A DNA stretch of 64,000 nt from Ostreococcus mediterraneus. Taxonomy: Eukaryota; Chlorophyta; Mamiellophyceae; Mamiellales; Bathycoccaceae. Below, piece after piece: positions 1 to 8,000 of the stretch. The translations under genes and the position numbers were made by a program. The stretch spans positions 682,001-746,000 of the forward strand of contig WMKK01000008.1 in the NCBI GenBank assembly GCA_012295225.1. The letters run 5' to 3'. The notes beneath the pieces are model-generated. The model made no database searches, was not told the DNA's origin, and saw only the letters and a program-made list of their open reading frames with translations. The stretch's first letter is position 1; each line of letters begins with the position of its first letter.

Positions 1-1528
1 TTTTGATGCAGTACGAGTGCTTCGCGCTGTTCGTGCTTGTCGCGAAGAGCGAAATACTTGTGCATCGTCTCGCTCGCCTCGTGTCTCACCGACTCGGCTG
101 ATTCCATTTCAGCTTCGAGCTCCGCTTTCAAATCGCGGCAAATGGCTTGTGCTTGAGACGCCGCCAAACGCGCAGCCTGGGCTTCGCGAATACTCGCCTG
201 GTCCAGTTTTCCTTCACCAGCTTCAATCATCTTCATGAGCCTACCTTTGGTCATGGCTAGTTCTTCTCGGAGCGTGTTGGCGGCACGTTGCGCTTCCTCC
301 TCCTTACGTCTGGCGTTTCGCACTGCTTCACGCGCATCCTCTTCGACTTCGCGCATCGCGCGTTTCACGCGTTGCGATTCGTCCACGGTTGTGTGCGCCA
401 CCGCTCCAGTACTCGCTTTAACGTCCGCCAAAGCCATCGCGAACTCCTCTTGCATGCGCTGAATTTCAGCCGCGTGGTGCTCCTTCAAAATCTGAATCTC
501 GCGCACCTTGGCGGCATCTTCGAGGCGGTCTAACGTCATCACGCTATCACGCATTAAATCTCTTGCCGCGCGCCCGTTACCCTTAGCGCTTTCTATCGCC
601 GACGTCAGCGCCTGCGCCTTGCGAGACTGTTCGCGCAAATCTCGTTCGCATTGTAGGCGCGCCTTGGTCACTTCCTCGAGCTCATCTCGAGTCTTATCAA
701 GCTCTTCGCGCGTTTCCTTGAGCTCTTCATCCACGTGTGATTTAGCGATGGTGACTTGCTCAAAACTTGCGCGCACATCGCGCAAAGTATCCGTCAACTC
801 TTCCATAGATGATTCCGCCGCGCGCTTCTCCTCGAGCAACGCCGCGTTCTCCTCCTCCAATTTCGCATTGTCCTCATTCAACGCCTCCGCCGCACCATTC
901 GCGCGTTCGACATCAGCCGTCAACGCCTCAATCGCCGCTTCACTCGACGCCATCTCCGTCGCCAATCGCTCCTCCAACGCCGCCGTGACCTCCGCCTTGT
1001 CCTTCTCCGCCGCCTCAAGCGCGCGCGTCAACTCTAAAACCTCTCTCTCCGCGTGCCGTTTCAATCGTTCCGCCACCGACGTTCGCGACGCCATATCGCG
1101 CGTTTTCCCCAGCACTTCCTCCGTCGCCTCGCGCTCGCGTTGTTCGCGCAATCGCTCCATGTCTGCTTTTCTCGCCTTGGCCTGCGCGCGCGTCGCGATG
1201 CGTCTCTCGTCAGTCATCGCATTCAACCCCTCAGCACGCGCGCACCATCGACGCTTCGCGCACGTCACGCGCACGAACACGCACGCACCTCTAACGCTTC
1301 AACCTTTCTCGCCTGCGCCGCATCGCGCTCCGCCGCATCCGCGCGCGCGCGCCCTTCTCGCAATCGTCGATTCGATTCATCCTCTTCGTGTCGCAACATC
1401 GCCAACTCCGCCGCGAGTTTCTCCGCATCGAACGACTCCCGGCGGTGGTACGGCGCGTTCCCGAGCTCGTGAAATATCGCCCGCTTGCGCGTGTGCTCGG
1501 CCGGGCGCCATTCGCGCGATGGAGCCAT
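1..1528 (-). CDS. Long coiled-coil protein, N-terminal part (runs off left edge)
   Basis: Read on the minus strand from an ATG at 1528. Exon 1 (1528-1289) encodes 80 residues, and a 107-nt GT-AG intron (1288-1182) joins it in phase 0 to an exon that stays open to the window edge (about 393 more codons). The intron has a CTGAC branch-point-like element whose A is about 28 nt before the acceptor. The protein begins with a short basic segment (MAPSREWRPAEHTRKR) and then becomes an almost uninterrupted Glu/Arg/Ala/Lys/Gln heptad sequence (for example RLREQREREATEEVLG), which predicts a long coiled coil. I recognise no enzymatic domain. A structural or cytoskeletal/organelle-scaffold role is only an inference. 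The plus-strand Ser-rich reading frames here are antisense shadows. The start faces the J-protein gene 140 bp away. Confidence 0.75.
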
Positions 1529-1668
1529 GGCGATGCGGGCGCGCGCGTGATTATGACGCGCGCACCGTCGTTCCCCTGCACCGCATTCGCGCGCCCCGAG
1601 CCCGCCCTCGCGTGCCCGTGCGCGCGCGGCGTCGCGGCGACATTGAACAATAATCGCATTTCGTCGTC

Positions 1669-2460
1669 ATGGACGCCCTCGAGCGCATGCTGACCGCGGC
1701 GAACGTGGCGATGGCGGACCCGAACGTGCGCCGACCGGTGCGCGTGGTTGATGCGCCGCACGAGATTGATGGCGCCGACGCCGAGCCCGCGGTGCACGTG
1801 CTCGAAAGCGCGCGCGATGAGCACACGGATGAGGAAATTGTACGCGCCGTGATCGAGGCGTACGATAGAAAGGATTACTTTGCGTGCTTGAACGTGCGGA
1901 AACCAGATTGCGATGATTTGGGGCGGCCGGTGTGGGACGTGAGCGCGCCCGAGTTGAATCGAGCGTTTCGTAAGGCGTCGTTGCGCGTGCACCCCGATAA
2001 GAACACCGCGAGTGACGCACGTAAAGCGTTTGATGCGATCGGGGAGACGCAAAAGTTATTCAAGGATGAAACGCGTCGGGCTGAGGTGTTGCGTAAGGCG
2101 GCGGAGGAGGCGTTTCGGGAAAAGTGTAAAAAGGACCCAGAGTTGATGCGACAGCGCGCGAAATTGCAAGAGAAGGCTGATGCAGAGAGTTATCACGATG
2201 AAATGAAGAAGCAGCACGATGAGGCGCGGCGCCGGGCGGCGGAAATGAAGGCGAAGGCGGCAAAGATGAATCGTAGAAAGCGCGCCGTGGATTCCGACGA
2301 CGACGACGACGCCATGGAAAAAGTAGCCAAGGAGTTGGAAGAACGCGAGAAAGCGCAGGCAAAGGTAGGGTTGGGTGATGACGCCACTGGTGACGACGAC
2401 GATGACGGTGGTGTGTTTATTGGCATGAAGCGCAAGCCCAAGAAGCGATTTATGTTTTAA
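1669..2460 (+). CDS. J-domain protein, DNAJC8-like (spliceosome-associated type)
   Basis: 263 aa, intronless. The J domain sits in the middle (about residues 65-130) rather than at the N-terminus, with the HPD triad at 108-110 (VHPDKN), preceded by an amphipathic helix II. It is followed by a charged Lys/Glu/Arg helix and a nuclear-type tail with MNRRKR and runs of Asp. This layout matches human DNAJC8/SPF31 and its plant homologues, which associate with splicing factors and recruit Hsp70 through the HPD motif. The Asp-rich tail ends in KRKPKKRFMF. A nuclear Hsp70 co-chaperone role is inferred from family resemblance; a generic J protein is the alternative. The gene is head-to-head with the coiled-coil gene and tail-to-tail with NHP2. 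Confidence 0.8.
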   Translation: MDALERMLTAANVAMADPNVRRPVRVVDAPHEIDGADAEPAVHVLESARDEHTDEEIVRAVIEAYDRKDYFACLNVRKPDCDDLGRPVWDVSAPELNRAFRKASLRVHPDKNTASDARKAFDAIGETQKLFKDETRRAEVLRKAAEEAFREKCKKDPELMRQRAKLQEKADAESYHDEMKKQHDEARRRAAEMKAKAAKMNRRKRAVDSDDDDDAMEKVAKELEEREKAQAKVGLGDDATGDDDDDGGVFIGMKRKPKKRFMF

Positions 2461-2627
2461 AGAGTTTTAGCGATAGCAGTAGCGGTAGGGAAACGTGTTG
2501 TATAATAACATCTCTCATAAACACATTGCAATGTCGGTCGACGATTACGTGACTTTCTTTCTTTTCTTTTAGGCTAAATATTTACGTTGTTGTTCGTTCA
2601 CGGGGATACAAGTACACGGTTGAAAAT

Positions 2628-3336
2628 TTACTTTGACATCGACTTCACCTTGGACACGATTTTCGAGTACATGTCGTCGAATTCCTTCTTGTCGTCAGAA
2701 CTCATCTTCACGCTCCCTTTCGTGCCTTCAGGAAGCACGAGCATCACCGATGTCGGTCGTTTAGTCATCCCCGCCGCGCCCAGCTCCTCCTTGCTGTGCA
2801 CGTACACGTACGGCACGTTGGCCTCCTCGCACAAAATCGGCACGTGCGTGATGACGTCAATCGGTGAAATATCCCCCGCAATCACGCACACGCCCTTCGT
2901 TTCCTTCTTCAACGCCTTCACAACCTCCTTCACGCCCCGACGAACTTGTTTCGCCTTGGCCGCTGTCATCGCGCGAAAACCAAACACAAACGACGGGTGA
3001 GTCGACGCGAACGCGCAACCGCAGCGAACGCCCTTCGCCTAGGCGTCACACATCTCTCTATCGCACGCGCTCAACCACACCAGAGCACGTCCCACGCACA
3101 CACGCGACGCGCACACACGCACACACACGCGTACCTTTCTTCACAACCTTCAAAATCTTCTTCGTCGTATTCAAATCCGCCAACGGCGTCGCGATCGCGC
3201 ACACCGCGCGCAATTCCCCACCGCCCGAATCCGACCCTTCCCCACCCGGGGTCGCCTTTTTCGGCGTCTTCTCCTTGTCCTTCTTCGGCGTCTTCTCCTT
3301 CTTGTCCTTCTTCTCGCTCTTCGGGGTCTTACTCAT
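2628..3336 (-). CDS. NHP2: H/ACA ribonucleoprotein core subunit NHP2 (L7Ae family)
   Basis: Two exons on the minus strand. Exon 1 is 3336-3135 (ATG, 67 codons plus 1 nt), the intron is 3134-2963 (172 nt, GT-AG), and exon 2 is 2962-2628. Together they encode 178 aa. The joined sequence runs KKILKVVKK then AAKAKQVRRGVKEVVKA, which restores the continuous L7Ae/NHP2 helix found in yeast NHP2, so the splice is well supported. The RNA-binding signature VIAGDISPIDVITH and the stretch LGAAGMTKRPTSV are typical. Residues 1-40 are a Lys/Thr/Pro basic tail (KTPKKDKEKTPKK). NHP2 binds box H/ACA guide RNAs for rRNA pseudouridylation and telomerase RNP. The nearest alternative, ribosomal/SNU13 L7Ae proteins, fits less well because of the basic N-tail. 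Confidence 0.92.
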
Positions 3337-3601
3337 CGTATGCGGCTGTCGCGCGGCGTCGCGAACTGTCCACGTCGGCGGCGGCGGCGCATCGACGCGC
3401 GCGACACATAATAATAATAAAACCCGTAATAGTTGCCACCATACCCCCGTTCCCGCCCACTCTCGTACGCGACCGACGGCGCGCGCGCGTTGCGTGCGTA
3501 CACGTGTTCGAAGCAACCATCACGACTGATTTTTGTGTCGTTTGCGCGCGTGTGATCTTCGGCCGCTCCGTCGTGGGTTTTCGACGCGCGGCGACAGGTG
3601 T

Positions 3602-3751
3602 GACAGGGATGACAGGAATGACAGGAATGACAGGTGACAGGAATGACAGGAATGACAGGTGACAGGAATGACAGGAATGACAGGTGACAGGAATGACAGG
3701 AATGACAGGTGACAGGGATGACAGGTGACAGGAATGACAGGGATGACAGGT
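3602..3751 (+). repeat. Minisatellite of GACAGGRAT / GACAGGT units
   Basis: 150 bp composed entirely of 18 short units, either GACAGGAAT/GACAGGGAT (9 bp) or GACAGGT (7 bp). They form a higher-order period of 25 bp (9+9+7) repeated four times almost exactly. The last part (from about 3702) mixes GGGAT and GGAAT variants. It lies between two divergent start codons, so it is promoter-region or 5'-UTR DNA. No reading frame through it is plausible as protein. Confidence 0.95.
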
Positions 3752-4066
3752 GACACGGTATGACGTACAAAGCGAACGCACCGTTTCTCGTCATCCTCCG
3801 TCGCGCGCGCCGCACACGCCGCCGCCGACGTCGACGCGCCCGCGTCGCCACCCGCCACGGGCCAGTCGGGGCGTCCACGCGAACGGACAATCCTTTTCGG
3901 TCCGTCACGCGCGCTCGCTTTCCCATAGTAGAAGAGCTGTAGACGCTGTGTACGATATACAGAGCACGTCATGTTTTTTTAAAAGCACTGTTGAAGGTGT
4001 GTAACGTATAAAGAGCAACGAATACAGTTGATATACGTGTTTTTAACCGCGTTTTGGCTCGTGGAG

Positions 4067-4074
4067 TAGGGTTT
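4067..4074 (-). promoter_or_regulatory. Telo-box motif (AAACCCTA)
   Basis: TAGGGTTT on the plus strand (AAACCCTA on the minus) lies 30 bp upstream of the ATG of the CNB-domain gene. Plant promoters of translation and cell-cycle genes commonly carry this telomere-repeat-like element, which is bound by TRB-type Myb proteins. A regulatory role here is inferred. Copies also occur at 7841 and 44848. Confidence 0.4.
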
Positions 4075-4103
4075 AACCACGCACAGGGGCGCGCCAGAGC
4101 TCG

Positions 4104-4285
4104 ATGCGCGCGAACGCGGTCGTCGACGACGACGTCGCGCGCGTCGCGCGCGTCACCGACGACGCCGACGATGCGCGCATCGCGCGCGCGTCAGCGATAC
4201 GCGAACGCGCGCGACGCGCCGCGGCGTTGAGCGCGACGTTCAACACCGCGACGACGCTCAACGATGTCGATGCGTACCACCAGGA

Positions 4286-4319
<34 letters not shown>

Positions 4320-5402
4320 CGCGGACGCGGACGCGGACGCGATGACGCGATGACGCGGCGCGATATGGATGTGACGCGTGCGGTGCTCGAGGCGCTGACG
4401 GCGATGCAGGATACGCAAGCGCGGATGAATTCCAAGCTCGCGTGGATCACGCGGTCGTTGCCCAAGGTATACGACGCGGTGGTGAACGATTGCGCGAAGG
4501 CGATCGAGGCGAGCGCGGGGAAGATTGATCGAGTGAGCGCACAGGTTGGGGCGTTGGCGTCGAGTGCGGTGATGACAGGGGGTGAACGGCGGCGCGGCGG
4601 CGGGGCGACGACGACGGCGGATGAGGATTCGGGTTCGCCTCGCGCGACGACGGCGACGACGGCGACGGCGCGCGGCGGCGGTGGTAGCGCGCAGAATAGC
4701 GTGCCGAGTTCGCGTTCGCAATCGCCGACGCGCGCGGCGCGAGGTGTGGCGCCGGCGAGACGTCGCGTCGCGTTCGGCGAAGTAGAATCGCGCAACGAGT
4801 ACGTGAAAAATCTTCCAAAGATTGGACACATCTCCGACGCGCGCGAGCTCACCGCGGGCGAACAGCGCGGGCCGCAGCGCGCTGGGTACGGGCCGACGTC
4901 GGTGAAGCACGCAAAGAAAAAGGTTGTAAAGCTCGAGGATCCGCGCAAGTGGTCGCGCGAAAAGTGGTTGCACCACTTGCGCGCGCACTCGGCGACGCTC
5001 TTTGGTGATTTGGATGATTTGAGCATCGGTGATATGGTGGATGGCGCCAAATGTTTCTTTGTCCAGCGTGGTGCGCGCGTGGTGACGCAAGGGGAGCAAG
5101 GGGATTCGATGTACGTCGTCGTACTCGGGAAGATGCACGTCGTCGTGACGCAACCAGGGGTGAATCGAGGCGAGTCGTTGCAAGTTGCCACGTTGTTGCA
5201 AGGGGATTTTTTTGGTGAGATTGCGCTCATGACGGGTGAAGTGCGTCGGGCGACGGTGATGGCGCCCTACGAAGGCGATGGGAATGTCTGGGTGTTAGAG
5301 TTTAGCAAGAAAGAAATTGGCAGCGTGATGCTCGCGCGGCAGGACATTTTACGCGCATTAACCGACGTGTGCGCGAACCGCAAGTTGGACAACTTGACAT
5401 AG
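4104..5402 (+). CDS. Soluble cyclic-nucleotide-binding-domain protein
   Basis: 432 aa, intronless. The N-terminus is low complexity: Ala/Arg/Asp rich with an 11-Asp run near residue 60-71 and a GRGRGRGR stretch. A predicted helical segment (about 88-150) follows, then a disordered basic/Ser region. A C-terminal cNMP-binding/cAMP-kinase-regulatory-like domain occupies about 300-425. Its phosphate-binding cassette, FGEIALMTGEVRRATV at 370-385, keeps the Gly-Glu and the Arg-Ala-Thr expected for cyclic-nucleotide contact. No kinase, channel or transmembrane part is present, so it resembles a stand-alone regulatory subunit. The ligand (cAMP, cGMP or none) cannot be told from sequence. It is convergent with ARC3 across an AT-rich 108-bp spacer. 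Confidence 0.8.
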
Positions 5403-5510
5403 GTCGCGCCGTTGTGTATACGCTTGTACGTACGTAGTAATATATATATAACAGCAGTTTCTATAAGGAGGAGTACCCGTGTGTGTGTGATCGAAATGTG
5501 CGATTCAACG

Positions 5511-7745
5511 TCATTCGTCGCCGCCGACGAATTCGCCGTCGACAAACTCGCCAGTGAAAGTTTCGCCATTCGTGCGCGAAAGCGTCCCTCGACCGTTCGG
5601 CGTACCAGCGTTGAATACCCCCTCGAAGTATCCACCATTTTTGTACGACAGGCGACCCTTACCGTCTGGCTTGCCGTTGTGCCATTTGCCTTCGTAGCAA
5701 TCGCCGTCGGCGAACACTTGACGTCCTTCGCCTTCGCGCTTGCCAGCGTGACATTCTCCTTCGTACACTGACATGTTGGCAAATTCCATGCGCATGATGG
5801 TTCGGTCCGCGCCCACGCGATCCTTTTCAAGCATGCCAGCCGCGCGTCTGGATAGATTGGACTTTTCTTCCTTCTTGTTCTGTGACTTGTTCGGACGCCA
5901 ACCAAAAATGCCCCCGCGTTCGGGCTTGGATGACGACTCTTCGGGCTCGGATGATGATTCTCCTTTGGCATCAACCGCTCGGAATCCGACAACGTTGCCC
6001 GTGCTATCGAGCTTGGGTTCGGAAATTCGCACCGCCACTTGTTGCGAGTTGAAATCTCGCGGTAAAGGTACGCGAATGCGCGTCTTTGTTTCCGTCGATG
6101 GCGTCGACGCCGAGGCGTTTTCGCCGAATGAAAACACAACGTGCGACTCTTCTCGCGCCGCCACTGGCGCGGGACTCGGTGCCACGACCACCGCTGACGC
6201 GGTCGATACGGTGCTTGTCGTAGTCGATGTCCCATTCACCGCGGCGCGCGTAGCCTTGAGTTGCTCGACCATTTCCTTTGGATCGCCGAATCCAAACTTC
6301 TTCAAATCTTCAGGCGACAACTTTTGAGTCTTGCGTTTGGCTGGCTCCGCGTCGTTTTCTTCGGTGTATCCAGGCACGAAGAGCATGGCGTTCACCTTGG
6401 GTTTGTCTGCTTCGACGAATGGAACAATTGTCGACTCGGGCGCGGGCAATCCGGCCGTTTCTGCGTCGGTGACGCACGCGAGCGTGACTTCGATTTCAGT
6501 CGTCCCGCGCTTGTCTGCTTTCGGCAGCGCGATGAATTGCTCCGCGTTGGTAATTTCACGCAAGGTGTTCGATATTGTCTCTCGGGCGAGCGGCCCTAGC
6601 GTCGGCCCGCCATAATTCACCGTGCACATCACCAAGTATGCCGTGTCGAAACGTCCAGGGGCTAAGAATGGACTCTGTTGGGCGGCGACACCGATGGCGG
6701 CGCGCGCCGCCGACGCCGTGGCTTCATCCGCGCTGCCATACGTCGGCACTTCAGCCACGCCTCGTCCGGCGTGCGCGACGCCGCATCCACCGCCACGCTT
6801 CGACATCACCTTATTTACCGTCGTACGCAACGAGTTTTTGTCATCCTGTGGCGTCCACGCCTCCAGGTCGCGCGCGTCGCCGTCGCGAAACGAATCCCAA
6901 CAATTCGACCGCGCCGCGTCGCACGAACTCAACAACGAAAATAACAACGACGTATCCGCAATCGACGTCGCATCTTGTACGGACATTTGGCTTTCACCAT
7001 TATTAATTAATTCCGTCTGACTCACCGTGAGCACGATATCACATGTTCCAGGAGACGAGCACGCGCTCAGGAACTCCTTGCACGCCGCATCCTTACGCTT
7101 GCCTTCAAACGCAAACGGCTCCACCACACCCGCAATCATGAGCGGCCCTTCGGGCGCACGAGCGCCGCCTTTAAACCCAAAAAACTTCTTTTTTGCCTTT
7201 GCGTTCTTTTCGTCCGCAATCGCGCGCACGAACGCAGTCCCGCTTTCGCTCGCCTCGCCGCCCGCGCACGCCACCACCACGCACCGCGGCGTCTCCCCGC
7301 TCGCCTTCCCAACCAACCCAAGCACCGCCGACGCCGCGCTCGTGGCATTCTCAAACACCGACTTGGCTGTCACTTCGGTGTTTTGCGGCGGCAACCGCCA
7401 TCGATTCGGCGCGCTTGAACGCTCCAACGTCGCGACGTCGGCGTTCAGCGCCCAATACTCAGCCCGCGGCAACGCTCTCGACGCAATCATCGCATCCACC
7501 AGCGCATTCCCGCGCGTCCCGACGCCAATCACCGCGACGTGGGCGCCACCATCGCCTATGCGATCGAACGCGTCCGCGGCATCGCGCGACGCCCGCGCGA
7601 CGACGACGACGCGAATGGATGTCGATGGTTGTTTTAAATCCTTCACGCGCATCAACCGCCCTCGCGCTCGCGTGCCGACACGCGCACGCCGCGCTGACGT
7701 CACGGGTGACGAAGACACTTTGCCCGAAGTCATCGCGCGCGTCAT
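5511..7745 (-). CDS. ARC3: Plastid division protein ARC3 (FtsZ-like domain plus MORN repeats)
   Basis: 744 aa from the ATG at 7745; the open frame extends upstream only to non-ATG codons. Residues 1-60 are Arg/Ser/Thr/Ala rich, consistent with a chloroplast transit peptide. An FtsZ-like Rossmann segment follows (VAVIGVGTRGNALVDAMI, then YWALNADVATLE, compare FtsZ EFWALNTD). The GGGTGTG tubulin-signature loop is replaced by a degenerate sequence around VVACAGGEASESGTAF, so GTPase activity is doubtful. The C-terminal ~90 residues hold about four MORN repeats (YEGECHAGKREGEG, YEGKWHNGKPDGKG, FEGVFNAGTPNGRG, FTGEFVDGEF). FtsZ-like N-terminus plus C-terminal MORN is diagnostic of ARC3, which in Arabidopsis inhibits FtsZ assembly away from the mid-plastid. 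In a cell with a single plastid it would place that plastid's division ring. Confidence 0.9.
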   Translation of the reverse strand: MTRAMTSGKVSSSPVTSARRARVGTRARGRLMRVKDLKQPSTSIRVVVVARASRDAADAFDRIGDGGAHVAVIGVGTRGNALVDAMIASRALPRAEYWALNADVATLERSSAPNRWRLPPQNTEVTAKSVFENATSAASAVLGLVGKASGETPRCVVVACAGGEASESGTAFVRAIADEKNAKAKKKFFGFKGGARAPEGPLMIAGVVEPFAFEGKRKDAACKEFLSACSSPGTCDIVLTVSQTELINNGESQMSVQDATSIADTSLLFSLLSSCDAARSNCWDSFRDGDARDLEAWTPQDDKNSLRTTVNKVMSKRGGGCGVAHAGRGVAEVPTYGSADEATASAARAAIGVAAQQSPFLAPGRFDTAYLVMCTVNYGGPTLGPLARETISNTLREITNAEQFIALPKADKRGTTEIEVTLACVTDAETAGLPAPESTIVPFVEADKPKVNAMLFVPGYTEENDAEPAKRKTQKLSPEDLKKFGFGDPKEMVEQLKATRAAVNGTSTTTSTVSTASAVVVAPSPAPVAAREESHVVFSFGENASASTPSTETKTRIRVPLPRDFNSQQVAVRISEPKLDSTGNVVGFRAVDAKGESSSEPEESSSKPERGGIFGWRPNKSQNKKEEKSNLSRRAAGMLEKDRVGADRTIMRMEFANMSVYEGECHAGKREGEGRQVFADGDCYEGKWHNGKPDGKGRLSYKNGGYFEGVFNAGTPNGRGTLSRTNGETFTGEFVDGEFVGGDE

Positions 7746-7840
7746 GTGCGCACACACCGCGCGAGCGCGAGCGCGCTGTCGACTGCCGCGACGTCGAACG
7801 CGCCATCTTGTGTATCTCCAGATTTTCACGTGTACCTCCT

Positions 7841-7848
7841 AAACCCTA
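7841..7848 (+). promoter_or_regulatory. Telo-box motif (AAACCCTA)
   Basis: A perfect AAACCCTA lies in the 255-bp divergent spacer between the ARC3 start (7745) and the TPI-fusion start (8001). It is followed by an AT-rich stretch (about 7848-7930) with TATA-like gtataatataat near 7898. Either gene could use it. Function is inferred from plant telo-boxes. Confidence 0.4.
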
Positions 7849-8000
7849 TTATTGGAGTCGTAAACTCTGCCATATAGAAATCATAAATGTTTTTATTAGT
7901 ATAATATAATCCCAACCCTCTAGTATCTTGACAAAATATAGCATCGTGCGAAGGTCACGGAAACGCCGACACATCGCCGCGACGCCACTCGTCGTCGACG

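Larger units (their letters stand above)
3337..4103. other. Divergent intergenic region between NHP2 and the CNB-domain gene (767 bp)
   Basis: This is the longest gene-free stretch in the window. From left to right it holds a GC-rich NHP2 upstream segment with an ataataataat run near 3409-3420, a Mg-like simple minisatellite (3602-3751), a GC-rich Arg/Ala-codon-like segment with no supported gene, an AT-richer patch (about 3935-4060), and a telo-box motif about 30 bp before the next start codon. Open frames across the minisatellite on both strands translate only the repeat and are rejected as genes. Confidence 0.6.

Noticed and set aside
508-1653. Long plus-strand frame of Ser/Arg/Ala
   Set aside because: Antisense of the coiled-coil gene. 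The Ser-rich composition is the complement of Ala/Glu/Arg codons, and the minus-strand frame is open to the edge with a good intron.
2553-2575. Polypyrimidine tract followed by TTTTAG (splice-acceptor look-alike)
   Set aside because: Downstream of the J-protein stop with no good donor or open frame to join; probably 3' UTR.
3329-3972. Minus-strand frames rich in Cys-His-Pro-Val-Ser (repeat peptides)
   Set aside because: They translate the minisatellite, not a protein. No homology or regular codon use.
5440-5460. ATATATATATA as a TATA box
   Set aside because: It lies between two convergent 3' ends and would not drive either gene.
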